Assembly: GCA_028345295.1 (NCBI GenBank)
Contig: JAOMDA010000003.1
Location: 28,582 to 92,581, forward strand
DNA from: Candidatus Nitrosopelagicus sp.
GTDB lineage: Archaea > Thermoproteota > Nitrososphaeria > Nitrososphaerales > Nitrosopumilaceae
Length of the DNA: 64,000 nt
Direction of reading: 5' to 3'
Shown one piece after another: positions 55,573 through 63,998 of this stretch. Below the pieces are notes generated by a model, which was not told where the DNA came from, did no database searches, and worked only from the letters and a program-made list of their open reading frames with translations. How positions within the stretch are numbered: position 1 is the stretch's first letter; each line of letters begins with the position of its first letter. Position numbers and translations under genes: made by a program.

Positions 55573-55581
55573 ATTATATAT
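55573..55581 (+). promoter_or_regulatory. TATA box of the OCD-like gene
   Basis: ATTATATAT centred 28 bp before the ATG at 55605, predicting a leaderless mRNA. The rest of 55457-55572 shows no structure I can interpret. Confidence 0.5.
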
Positions 55582-55604
55582 TTGTGAAGTAATTTCTTAT
55601 TAAA

Positions 55605-56825
55605 ATGAACAAGTATCAAAAGGAAATTGAGGTAAAGGGTCATCTCATAGATTCGATGATTCTTACAAAGATTTTCGATAATGTAATGGATTTAGATGGA
55701 AAATTTGAAGTCACAAAAATTAAGGTTGGCAAGCTCAAAACTGATGAAAGTTTTGCAAAAATTAGAATAATTGGAAAAAATAAGAATCACCTAAATGAAA
55801 TTTTAGAAACACTGTATCGAGTTGGTGCCACATTAAAAACTCAGAAATCTGTAAAATTAAAGTCTGCTCCAAAAAGCATGGTAATGCCAGAAAACTTCTA
55901 CAGTACTACAAATAATCATACTAGAGTATTTCACAATAAAAAATGGATTCAAGTAGATAATATGATGATGGACAAATGCATTGTAGTAAAATCAAACAAA
56001 GCGCAATGTGTTCCAGTACGTGATGTAAAAAAAGGTGATAAAATAATCGTCGGTGAAGATGGTGTAAAGGTAACACCACCAGAAAGACCACGTGAAGGAA
56101 TGAACATATTTCAGTTTATGGGAAGTGGTAGTTCAAGTGAAAGACCAACACAGCACATTGCAAGAAAAGTGGCTGAAGACATAAAAAATACCAAAAAGAA
56201 AGGTGGAAAAATCGTCCTAGTAGGTGGTCCTGCAATTGTTCACACGGGAGCTGCAGATGCAGTAGCTAAACTAGTAAGACTAGGATATATCAACGCAGTT
56301 CTAGCTGGTAATGCACTTGCAGTACATGATGTAGAGTATGCAACACTAGGAACATCACTTGGAATGAAAGTTAAAGACGGAACATTAGCAATACGTGGAC
56401 ACCGAAATCATATGCAAGCAATTAATTCTGTATTCAAAGCTGGTTCACTGAAAAAAATGGTTCAGCAAAAGAAACTGAAAAGCGGAATTATGTACGAATG
56501 TATAAGAAAAAAAATTCCATTTGTATTGGCTGGCTCATTACGAGATGATGGACCATTGCCAGATGTAATAACAGATGTTGCAGTAGCACAAAAAGAATAC
56601 AAAAAGGTGCTAAAAGACGCAAATATGGTAATTATGGTATCTACAATGCTTCATTCCATAGCCACTGGAAACATGCTACCTGCAGATGTAAAGGTAATTG
56701 TAGTTGATATCAACCAGCCAACTGTAACTAAACTAATGGATAGAGGAACCTGGCAGGCACTTGGAATAGTATCTGATGTTGGTGCATTTTTGCCAATGGT
56801 TGCAAATGCAATAGGAAGTAGATAA
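55605..56825 (+). CDS. Archaeal ornithine-cyclodeaminase-like protein (LOR/SDH domain, TIGR00300 type)
   Basis: 406 residues. The N-terminal LOR/SDH region (about 1-100) is followed by VPVRDVKKGDKIIVGEDGV and a Rossmann-like half with KIVLVGGPAIVHTGAADAVA and RLGYINAVLAGNALAVHD. This matches the archaeal family reported to convert ornithine to proline with NAD; substrate is therefore an inference from family knowledge. Proline synthesis would be its role. 2 bp before hisI. Confidence 0.78.
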   Translation: MNKYQKEIEVKGHLIDSMILTKIFDNVMDLDGKFEVTKIKVGKLKTDESFAKIRIIGKNKNHLNEILETLYRVGATLKTQKSVKLKSAPKSMVMPENFYSTTNNHTRVFHNKKWIQVDNMMMDKCIVVKSNKAQCVPVRDVKKGDKIIVGEDGVKVTPPERPREGMNIFQFMGSGSSSERPTQHIARKVAEDIKNTKKKGGKIVLVGGPAIVHTGAADAVAKLVRLGYINAVLAGNALAVHDVEYATLGTSLGMKVKDGTLAIRGHRNHMQAINSVFKAGSLKKMVQQKKLKSGIMYECIRKKIPFVLAGSLRDDGPLPDVITDVAVAQKEYKKVLKDANMVIMVSTMLHSIATGNMLPADVKVIVVDINQPTVTKLMDRGTWQALGIVSDVGAFLPMVANAIGSR

Positions 56826-56827
56826 TC

Positions 56828-57151
56828 ATGGAAAAGACAGTAGAGAATATTGATTTTGCCAAGGGCAATGGAATAGTTCCCGTAATAGTACAAGATGCAT
56901 ATTCAATGCAGGTTTTAACACTTGCATATACAAACAAGGAATCACTTGAACTTACAAAAAAAACCGGTAACTCTTGGTTTTGGAGTCGTTCCAGAAATAA
57001 ACTTTGGATGAAAGGCGAGGAATCTGGCAATACACAAAAAGTCAAAGAAATACTAGTTGATTGTGACTCTGATGCATTGATCTATTTGGTAGAACCATCA
57101 GGTCCAGCATGTCACACTGGTGAAGGTACATGTTTTCATAATAAGATGTAA
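56828..57151 (+). CDS. hisI: Phosphoribosyl-AMP cyclohydrolase HisI
   Basis: Third step of histidine synthesis. 107 residues with the signature SMQVLTLAYTNKESLELT, WSRSRNKLWMKGEESGNTQ, the metal motif DCDSDALIYLVEPSGPACHT and GEGTCFH. A stand-alone cyclohydrolase, not fused to HisE. Confidence 0.95.
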   Translation: MEKTVENIDFAKGNGIVPVIVQDAYSMQVLTLAYTNKESLELTKKTGNSWFWSRSRNKLWMKGEESGNTQKVKEILVDCDSDALIYLVEPSGPACHTGEGTCFHNKM

Positions 57152-57194
57152 ATCCATTCGGATTCATTTTTCAATTAAGATTTCTACAAAAATA

Positions 57195-57335
57195 CTATTC
57201 TAAATCACTGTGCTCTATAGCTAAATGTTCTTCTTTTGGGAGTTTTCTATTACCCTGAAAATGTGGTTGGACCACAACTCCACATATTTTACATTTTGAG
57301 TCTTCAAAGTATTCTTCAACATCTTTTTCTGTCAT
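57195..57335 (-). CDS. 46-residue acidic Cys/His microprotein
   Basis: Read directly from ATG 57335 to TAG 57195. CKIC (15-18) and later His residues suggest a half ribbon; acidic otherwise (MTEKDVEEYFEDSK start). Unknown; converges with hisI. Confidence 0.5.
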   Translation of the reverse strand: MTEKDVEEYFEDSKCKICGVVVQPHFQGNRKLPKEEHLAIEHSDLE

Positions 57336-57371
57336 TTGATTTACTGCCTGAAGTATAGATATAAACTAGTG

Positions 57372-57497
57372 TTATCTGAAAATTTTTTCTATCATCTTTT
57401 TTCGTGTATCCTTTCCCATTAGAAAGAAAGCTCCCGCACCCAATAATACAGTTGGAAGTGCCACGTATAGCATATCTAGTAATGGGTCTCCACACAT
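57372..57497 (-). CDS. 41-residue membrane microprotein
   Basis: Read directly from ATG 57497 to TAA 57372: MCGDPLLDM, then the helix LYVALPTVLLGAGAFFLMG, then a basic end (KDTRKKMIEKIFR). Positive C-terminus suggests the N-terminus outside. Better supported than the longer overlapping frame at 57316-57534. Confidence 0.58.
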   Translation of the reverse strand: MCGDPLLDMLYVALPTVLLGAGAFFLMGKDTRKKMIEKIFR

Positions 57498-57580
57498 ACA
57501 ATATATCAAAATAGCTAGTATTTGAATTCTGCACCTAGTAAAACACTAAACCTTTATTCAGTTACTCGTGATGTTTGAGT

Positions 57581-57658
57581 ATGGCAGTAGCACGAACACG
57601 AAGACATTATTGTAACAAATGTCAACTAAAACGCCCTAAATGTATCTGTAAAAAGTAG
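57581..57658 (+). CDS. 25-residue Cys-rich basic microprotein
   Basis: Read directly from ATG 57581 to TAG 57658: MAVARTRRHYCNKC, then KRPKCICKK. Four Cys in C-x2-C and C-x-C pairs with many Arg/Lys fit a tiny zinc knuckle that could bind RNA. Very short, so coding status needs comparison with related genomes. Confidence 0.42.
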   Translation: MAVARTRRHYCNKCQLKRPKCICKK

Positions 57659-57669
57659 TTACTGAAAAT

Positions 57670-57790
57670 TCTTTATAATTGATAATTTCAAATGTTATTG
57701 CTGATGATTATAAATTAGACGAGGTTCTCTCTGAGTTCCTAAGACGCTGATGAGTTTGCCGATTTATGAAGCAGAAATTGTTACAATTTC
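57670..57790 (+). ncRNA. Possible C/D-box-like small RNA
   Basis: A TATA-like TTTATAAT (57672-57679) lies 23-30 bp before a C-box sequence TGATGA (57702-57707). CTGA (D-box) follows at 57731-57734, and a second TGATGA at 57748-57753 overlaps another CTGA. The second D-box is not where it should be, so the assignment is weak. No ORF explains this interval. Confidence 0.25.
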
Positions 57791-57801
57791 ATACGACACT
57801 A

Positions 57802-59205
57802 TTAGCCTAATTTTGATTTTATCAGTTCTAGAGTTTTTGTAGGGTCGGCTTTTCCCTTTGTTTTCTGCATTACCTTGCCTACAAGATAATTCACGGTTTC
57901 TGGGTTTTCTTTTGCGTCAAGCACTGCCTGTTTTTCCTCCTCAAAGACCTGCATGATAATACCCTCAATTTCAGACGAATCAGACACCTGACCCAGGTCC
58001 ATTTCTGAGAGTAATTCCTTTACAGATTTTCCAGATTTTACAATTTCTTGCAAGGCAGTCTTTGATGATGTTCGAGTTAGTGTTTTATCATTAATTGCAG
58101 CAACCAAGTCAGACAAATGTTGTGAGGTCAGTTTGGATTCTTCTCTTTTTTCTTTTGTATCGACAAAACCCATCAAATCAGTAGTTATCAGATTTGCAAT
58201 GTCTTTTGCATCTGAATCAGAGTGTGCATTTTCAAACAAGTCAGAATAATATTTGTCTGATGCTAAAATGTCGGCCACTTGTGGTGCAATGTCGAATTTT
58301 TCTACAAACCTTTCTTTCTTTGAGCTAATACTTTCAGGCAAATCTTTCTTAAGTGAATCCCTAGTTTCTTGAGAAATTTTCACCCAAGGTATGTCATTTT
58401 CCAAGAAATATCTATAATCCTGATCTTCTTCTTTACTTCTAGAACTGACAGTAATTTTTCGTCTATCATCCCAATGTCTAGTTTCTTGGGAAATCGCAAT
58501 GTCTCTTTCAGACAAACTTTGCTGGCGTGTAATTTCAAAATGTAATGCCTTTTCTAAATCATGGAAAGAGCCAATATTTTTTATCTCGACCTTGTTACCA
58601 CCTTCAATTGAAACATTACCATCTGCACGCATTGCACCTTCCAAACCAGGCTCTGCTACTCCAAGATTTTCTAGCAAATCAGATAGTATATTTAGAAACA
58701 CTCTGACCTGACGTGGGTTTTCAAAGTCAGGGTCTGTTACAATTTCTACCAGGGGAGTTCCTGCTCTGTTGTAATCTACTAGAGTGATTTTTGTTCTCTC
58801 AGACTCTCCTTCATAGATTAGCCTGCCAGGATCTTCTTCTAACTGAATACGTCTGATTTTGATTTTTGCACCTTCGACGTCAACGTATCCTTCTCCTCCA
58901 ATACTCATATCACCATAAACATTGAGTTGTGTAATTTGAAAATTTTTTGGTAAATCAGGATAAAAATAATTTTTCCTAAAAAATGCAATTTTTTCAGGTG
59001 TCTCACAACTTAGCGCCATCGCTATACTAGTAGCAGATTCCACTGCTTTCTGGTTTAATCTAGGAAGTGAGCCTGGTAATCCCATACAGACTGGGCAGAT
59101 GTTGTGATTTGGTTCGAATTCACGATAGTTTGCCTTACATGAACAAAATAACTTACTTTCTAATTTTGTTAGTTGACAGTGAATCTCTAACCCAATCTTG
59201 GTCAT
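57802..59205 (-). CDS. gatB: Asp/Glu-tRNA amidotransferase subunit B (GatB)
   Basis: 467 residues. Motifs: GLEIHCQLTKLESKLFCSCK, CPVCMGLPGSLPRLN, the YPDLPKNFQITQ region, ADGNVSIEG and a C-terminal YqeY-like tail domain (about 400-467). It binds the tRNA and phosphorylates the misacylated residue. ATG overlaps the gatA stop. Confidence 0.96.
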   Translation of the reverse strand: MTKIGLEIHCQLTKLESKLFCSCKANYREFEPNHNICPVCMGLPGSLPRLNQKAVESATSIAMALSCETPEKIAFFRKNYFYPDLPKNFQITQLNVYGDMSIGGEGYVDVEGAKIKIRRIQLEEDPGRLIYEGESERTKITLVDYNRAGTPLVEIVTDPDFENPRQVRVFLNILSDLLENLGVAEPGLEGAMRADGNVSIEGGNKVEIKNIGSFHDLEKALHFEITRQQSLSERDIAISQETRHWDDRRKITVSSRSKEEDQDYRYFLENDIPWVKISQETRDSLKKDLPESISSKKERFVEKFDIAPQVADILASDKYYSDLFENAHSDSDAKDIANLITTDLMGFVDTKEKREESKLTSQHLSDLVAAINDKTLTRTSSKTALQEIVKSGKSVKELLSEMDLGQVSDSSEIEGIIMQVFEEEKQAVLDAKENPETVNYLVGKVMQKTKGKADPTKTLELIKSKLG

Positions 59206-60647
59206 AATGGAACCTCCGGTAATTCAGTTTTTGATTCCAATGCATATGCTGCTTGCAGTAATGATTTCTCATTCTTACTATTTCCAATAATTTGCATTCC
59301 AATTGGTAATCCATCAGTAACACGATATGGAACTGAAATGGCAGGTTTACCGGTAAGATTAGCAGTAACTGTATTGTAATCTAACAACATCAATGTTACA
59401 GGATCATCTATTTTTTCTCCAAACTGGAATGGCTGTACTGGAGCAGTGGGGGATATAAGAAAATCATATTTTTCAAATGCACTGTTCACTTCAGAAATTA
59501 ATTTTGATTTGACCTTCAGTGCCTTTAGGAAATATTTTCCTGCATGACCTGCAGATGGAACAAACCCACCTAAAATTATTCTACGTGTAACTTCAGGACC
59601 AAACTTGGCTCTTGATTTAGAAATGTAAGAATTGTATTCATAGCCTTCTGAGTCAAGATCATAGCCATATCTAATATTGTCATATCTTGCAAGGTTACTA
59701 CCAGCCTCTGTAGATGTGATTGTATAGTATGCTGCGACAGTATACGGTATGGTTGGCAAAGACACCTCTTCACAGTTAGCCCCCAATTTTTCAAAATCTT
59801 GAATTGCATCTTTTGTTGCAGCTGAAACTTCAGGACTCAATCCATCAGATGTCATTTCTTTTATTATTCCAATCTTTTTTCCGTCAATTCCTTGTTCAAT
59901 GTCACTTAGATAATCAGAATTTGCATTATCAATTGTTGTATCGTCATTACTGTCCTGCCCTGCAATAATATTCAAAAGAAAACCACAGTCCTTGACTGTT
60001 TTTGTCACTGGACCAATCTGTTCTATACTATTTGCATAAGAAATTAGTCCGTATCTACTAATCAAACCGTAAGTTGGTTTTAGACCGACAACTGAACAAA
60101 AACTGGCAGGGTTTCTGACAGAACCACCTGTGTCAGAGCCTAGTGATGCTAGACATTCATCTGCAGCCACTGATGCTGCACTTCCGCCAGAGGAGCCACC
60201 CGGCACATATTTGAGATTCCATGGATTTTTTGTAGGTCCATATGCACTAAACTCGGTAGTTAATCCCATAGCAAATTCATCCAAGTTTGTCTTTCCTGTA
60301 ATTACAGCATCTTCACTTTGGAGTTTATCTACAACTGTAGCAGTATATGGTGCAACAAAATTTTCTAAAATTTTTGAGGCGCAAGTGGTTTTTGAACCTG
60401 TGATGCAAATGTTATCTTTGATTGAAATGGGAAATCCATAACATGCACCTACTTTTTCACCTGCAGAAATTTTCTTATCAATTATTCTTGCATCTTCAAT
60501 TGCAGATTCATTTAATGAAAGATATGCATGTACGTCGCCATCAACATCCTTAATTCGCTGAATAGTTGCAGATATGAATTCCTCTACAGTAAATGATCCA
60601 GATTTTACATCATTGATGTAATCTAGAATTGAAGTTTTGAGGTTCAT
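59202..60647 (-). CDS. gatA: Asp/Glu-tRNA amidotransferase subunit A (GatA)
   Basis: 481 residues, amidase family. Ser-cisSer-Lys triad: K77 in SIKDNI, Ser in GGSSGGSAAS (about 152), and S176 in SDTGGSVRNPAS. Releases ammonia from glutamine and channels it to GatB. Its ATG abuts the gatC stop. Confidence 0.96.
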   Translation of the reverse strand: MNLKTSILDYINDVKSGSFTVEEFISATIQRIKDVDGDVHAYLSLNESAIEDARIIDKKISAGEKVGACYGFPISIKDNICITGSKTTCASKILENFVAPYTATVVDKLQSEDAVITGKTNLDEFAMGLTTEFSAYGPTKNPWNLKYVPGGSSGGSAASVAADECLASLGSDTGGSVRNPASFCSVVGLKPTYGLISRYGLISYANSIEQIGPVTKTVKDCGFLLNIIAGQDSNDDTTIDNANSDYLSDIEQGIDGKKIGIIKEMTSDGLSPEVSAATKDAIQDFEKLGANCEEVSLPTIPYTVAAYYTITSTEAGSNLARYDNIRYGYDLDSEGYEYNSYISKSRAKFGPEVTRRIILGGFVPSAGHAGKYFLKALKVKSKLISEVNSAFEKYDFLISPTAPVQPFQFGEKIDDPVTLMLLDYNTVTANLTGKPAISVPYRVTDGLPIGMQIIGNSKNEKSLLQAAYALESKTELPEVPL

Positions 60648-60914
60648 TTAGTTCATCTTTGGGGCTCGAACGTAATGTTCACGGAAGTTTTTTAGAGATT
60701 CAATTAGTTTTTTATCATTAGGGACAAACTCGTCTTTTCGTAATTCATCAAGTGCCTTTTCTTGTGAAACAATTTCTTCAGATGAAAGGTCAATATGATC
60801 TAAAATGTCAAAATACTCAAGCATTTTTTTTACTCTGCCTACATGTTCAGTATGATCCTCAAGATCAATTTTCATTAATTTTGCTACTCGAATGATTTCC
60901 TCTTCATCAACCAA
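60648..60914 (-). CDS. gatC: Asp/Glu-tRNA amidotransferase subunit C (GatC)
   Basis: 88 residues from TTG, helical, with IIRVAKLMKIDLEDHTEHVG and a C-terminal FREHYVRAPKM. Wraps around GatA and stabilises the GatAB complex. 9 bp after aspS. Confidence 0.92.
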   Translation of the reverse strand: MVDEEEIIRVAKLMKIDLEDHTEHVGRVKKMLEYFDILDHIDLSSEEIVSQEKALDELRKDEFVPNDKKLIESLKNFREHYVRAPKMN

Positions 60915-60923
60915 TTTTTTTTC

Positions 60924-62234
60924 CTACGGTGTTAATCTATCAACGTCTCTTGGATAAAATGTTGTATCACGTATATTCTCAGTTCCAGTTAATGCCATCA
61001 TTAATCTTTCAAGACCAATTCCACATCCGGCGTGTGGTGGTACACCAAAATCAAACACATTAAGATGATAATCAAATGAATCAATCTTCATTCCTTTATT
61101 CTTCATGCGTTCTTCTAATTCTGACTTTTTCTCAATTCTTGTACTGCCTGATGACAACTCCAAATCACCCCACATCAAATCAAATGATTCAGAAATTTTT
61201 GGATCATCCTTTTTCACTTTAACATAGAATGGTTTAGGGCCCATTGGCCAATCAACAATAAAGTAAAATCCTGTAAGACCAATTTTTTGTAGATTTTTTG
61301 GATACAAATCATCACCCCATTGGGTTTTGAGTCCAGCACTTTGCATTTTTTCAATTAATTCTGAATACTTGTAACGTGGAATTTTATCTGGTATATCTGG
61401 AACTTTGAAATCAGTATCTGGATTATCTTTTACAAATTTTTGTACAGTAGTAATGCAAGTCTTTACAACTTCTTCAATCCTATCCATTACATCATTATAA
61501 TCTACATATGCTTCTTCAAAGTCAATAGAAATTGCTTCTGATAGATGACGATTGGTTCTTGATGGTTCAGCACGAAATATTGGTGCTATTTCAAAGACTT
61601 TCTCAAAACTCATTGTTAGTTGTTCTTTATACAACTGGGGGCTTTGAGCCAAGAATGCCTCTTTGTTATAATAAAAGATTGGAAACAATGCAGCTCCACC
61701 TTCAGTTGCAGTTGCAATCATTTTTGGAGTGTTAATTTCAACAAAATCTTGTCCTGAAAGATAATCACGAATTGCTCTTAGTGTATGGCTTCGTGCTAGA
61801 AATATTTTTTGTAATACACTTCGTCTAAGATCTATTGCTCTGACTTCTAACCTGGTATCAATATTTTTTACACTTTTTGCATATGGTTCAAAAGGAGGAA
61901 TCTTTTCCACTTCTGAAAAAACTCGAAGTTCACTTGGAACAACTTCAATACCAGTAGGTGATTTGTCATTTTTTCTTGTTTTTCCGACAACTCCAATTGA
62001 AGAATGTTGTTTCAAAGTTGATAATTTTTCACGTATGTCATCATCACACTCTCCACTTTTTGTGATAATCTGAATATTACCAAGTTTATCTCGAATTGTT
62101 GCAAATGCAATGTTACCGTGTCCACGAACAGTAACAACCCATCCCATTACGGTTACATCTGTACCTTCCTGTAATGAGCCAAGTTCGGTGGAATAATGAC
62201 TCCTTCTAAGATCACCTAAATCGTTTCCTATCAT
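60924..62234 (-). CDS. aspS: Aspartyl-tRNA synthetase, probably non-discriminating
   Basis: 436 residues from ATG 62234 (TTG 62240 adds two). Archaeal AspRS: OB fold (about 25-110), class II core with LDLRRSVLQK-like AIDLRRSVLQKIFLARSHT, IATATEGGAALFPIFYY, QSPQLYKEQL, EIAPIFRAEPSRTNRHLSEA and motif 3 CGIGLERLMMAL. The residue matching the discriminating Lys in the OB fold is Pro (KSPTGIEV). With gatCAB next to it, mischarging of tRNA-Asn for later amidation is expected. Confidence 0.93.
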   Translation of the reverse strand: MIGNDLGDLRRSHYSTELGSLQEGTDVTVMGWVVTVRGHGNIAFATIRDKLGNIQIITKSGECDDDIREKLSTLKQHSSIGVVGKTRKNDKSPTGIEVVPSELRVFSEVEKIPPFEPYAKSVKNIDTRLEVRAIDLRRSVLQKIFLARSHTLRAIRDYLSGQDFVEINTPKMIATATEGGAALFPIFYYNKEAFLAQSPQLYKEQLTMSFEKVFEIAPIFRAEPSRTNRHLSEAISIDFEEAYVDYNDVMDRIEEVVKTCITTVQKFVKDNPDTDFKVPDIPDKIPRYKYSELIEKMQSAGLKTQWGDDLYPKNLQKIGLTGFYFIVDWPMGPKPFYVKVKKDDPKISESFDLMWGDLELSSGSTRIEKKSELEERMKNKGMKIDSFDYHLNVFDFGVPPHAGCGIGLERLMMALTGTENIRDTTFYPRDVDRLTP

Positions 62235-62312
62235 TTTCAATTAACCTATTTTTTTGAGTTTTATTTACATTTGGTTAGGGTGATTTTTATTTTAGAAATT
62301 TGTTGAAAAGCC

Positions 62313-62519
62313 ATGAATGACAAAGAAAAAGCCATAGCCTATATTTCAGGTGCAATTGCAACATATTCTCTCAAAAAAGAGATGGGCGAGCTTGATAATG
62401 AAGTGTCAATGTATGATTTTTTAGATAAAACCATACCTGAGGAGTTAAATTCTGAGGCAAAAATTGAGTTAATTGATGAAATTTTTGCCTATATCTCAAA
62501 TTCACTTTCTAAAGCATAA
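62313..62519 (+). CDS. Small hypothetical thaumarchaeal protein
   Basis: 68 residues, helical, acidic (KEMGELDNEVSMYDFLDKTI, ELNSEAKIELIDEIFAYISN). No family recognised. Sits 35 bp before purP, same strand, so it may be coexpressed. Confidence 0.6.
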   Translation: MNDKEKAIAYISGAIATYSLKKEMGELDNEVSMYDFLDKTIPEELNSEAKIELIDEIFAYISNSLSKA

Positions 62520-62553
62520 TTTCATAAGGGCAATAAGATAACAAAGGTTACTC

Positions 62554-63579
62554 TTGACAAGCATTGCAACTTTGGGGTCACATTGCTCATTACAGGTCTT
62601 GAAGGGTGCAAAAGATGAAGGATTTAAAACAATACTTGTTTGTGAAAAAAAACGTGAGGCGCTATATCGTAGATTTTCATTCATTGATGAATTAATCATT
62701 GTTGAGAAATTTTCTGATATATTAAAACAAGAAATACAAGATAAACTCAAACAGCAAGATGCGATATTAATTCCTCATGGAACATTAATAGCACAAATGA
62801 GTTCTGACGAAATTGAGTCAATTAATGTACCAATTTTTGGAAACAAATGGATTCTCAGATGGGAATCAGATAGAGAGATGAAAGAAAAACTCATGAGAGA
62901 AGCTACACTTCCGATGCCAAAACCAGTACCCGACCCAAAAGATATTGAAAAATTAGTAATTGTAAAAAGACAAGGGGCTGCAGGCGGTAAAGGCTATTTT
63001 ATGGCAGCTAATGAAGAAGACTATAACACAAAAAGAAACCAGTTGATTTCTGAAGGTGTGATTTCTAAAGATGAAACCCTATACATTCAAGAATATGCGG
63101 CAGGTGTTTTAGCATACTTACAATTCTTTTACTCACCATTAACCAATGAATTAGAATTCTTTGGAGTTGATCAAAGGCATGAATCAGACATTGAAGGTCT
63201 TGGTAGAATTCCATCAGAACAGCAATTAAAATCAAACAAGGTACCATCCTTTAACGTAATTGGAAACAGCCCACTAGTTTTGCGAGAATCACTATTAGAT
63301 GAAGTGTATACTATGGGTGAAAATTTTGTTGAGGCTGCAAAAAGAGTTGTTTCTCCAGGTATGAATGGTCCATTTTGTATCGAAGGAGTTTATGATGAAA
63401 ATGCTAAATTTACATCATTTGAATTTTCAGCAAGAATTGTTGCAGGAACTAATATCTACATGGATGGCTCACCCTACTACTCATTATTATTCAATGAAAA
63501 TATGAGTATGGGAAAAAGAATTGCACGTGAAGTTAAGATAGCTGAATCAAAAAATATGATTGAAAAAATTGTTACGTAA
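62554..63579 (+). CDS. purP: FAICAR synthetase PurP (formate-dependent)
   Basis: Archaeal replacement for the PurH transformylase: AICAR plus formate and ATP. 341 residues from TTG 62554 (no ATG in frame). ATP-grasp family: ATLGSHCSLQVLKGAKDEGF, KRQGAAGGKGYFMAA, ALYIQEYAAGVLAY-like YIQEYAAGVLAYLQFFYSPL, and EFSARIVAGTNIYMDGSPY. Its presence is a strong archaeal marker. Confidence 0.94.
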   Translation: MTSIATLGSHCSLQVLKGAKDEGFKTILVCEKKREALYRRFSFIDELIIVEKFSDILKQEIQDKLKQQDAILIPHGTLIAQMSSDEIESINVPIFGNKWILRWESDREMKEKLMREATLPMPKPVPDPKDIEKLVIVKRQGAAGGKGYFMAANEEDYNTKRNQLISEGVISKDETLYIQEYAAGVLAYLQFFYSPLTNELEFFGVDQRHESDIEGLGRIPSEQQLKSNKVPSFNVIGNSPLVLRESLLDEVYTMGENFVEAAKRVVSPGMNGPFCIEGVYDENAKFTSFEFSARIVAGTNIYMDGSPYYSLLFNENMSMGKRIAREVKIAESKNMIEKIVT

Positions 63580-63581
63580 CT

Positions 63582-63998
63582 TTACTGTAAAACTCTTGGA
63601 ACTTTTTTGAGTACATAAGATAAAGACACTCTACCTGGTCCTGCAACTATGACAACCAGGCATGCTGCTAGTAAAATTAAATCCAATTCATAACCATAAT
63701 CACCTGTAAGACTAGATGCACCTTTTACTAGAAATATTGCTCCAAGCATTATAATAGAAATCAATGATGCAGAGATTCTAGTTAATACTCCTATGATTAA
63801 CAAAATTCCTGGAATAAATTCTGCTAGTGCAATAGGAATCTGCATTTCAGCTGGAATTCCTAAACTTGATATCCAATCACCAAAACCTGGATTTCCAAAC
63901 TTACTAAATCCATGTACAATGAAAATCACACCAACAGCTGCACGCATTCCCATCTGAGCTGCATCATGTAATCCATGTGTAGAAAGATCTGAGGCCAT
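63582..63998 (-). CDS. DoxX-family membrane protein
   Basis: 138 residues with four hydrophobic helices: GVIFIVHGFSKFGNPGFGDW region, LAEFIPGILLIIGVL, SLISIIMLGAIFLVKG and LILLAACLVVIVAGPG. DoxX relatives are linked to thiosulfate or redox functions, but this type has no assigned substrate. ATG lies 2 bp from the window edge; an upstream start outside cannot be excluded. Confidence 0.85.
   Translation of the reverse strand: MASDLSTHGLHDAAQMGMRAAVGVIFIVHGFSKFGNPGFGDWISSLGIPAEMQIPIALAEFIPGILLIIGVLTRISASLISIIMLGAIFLVKGASSLTGDYGYELDLILLAACLVVIVAGPGRVSLSYVLKKVPRVLQ

Noticed and set aside
57316..57534. 72-codon minus-strand frame
   Set aside because: The overlapping 41-codon frame at 57372-57497 has a proper membrane helix and basic tail, while this frame has no coherent composition.
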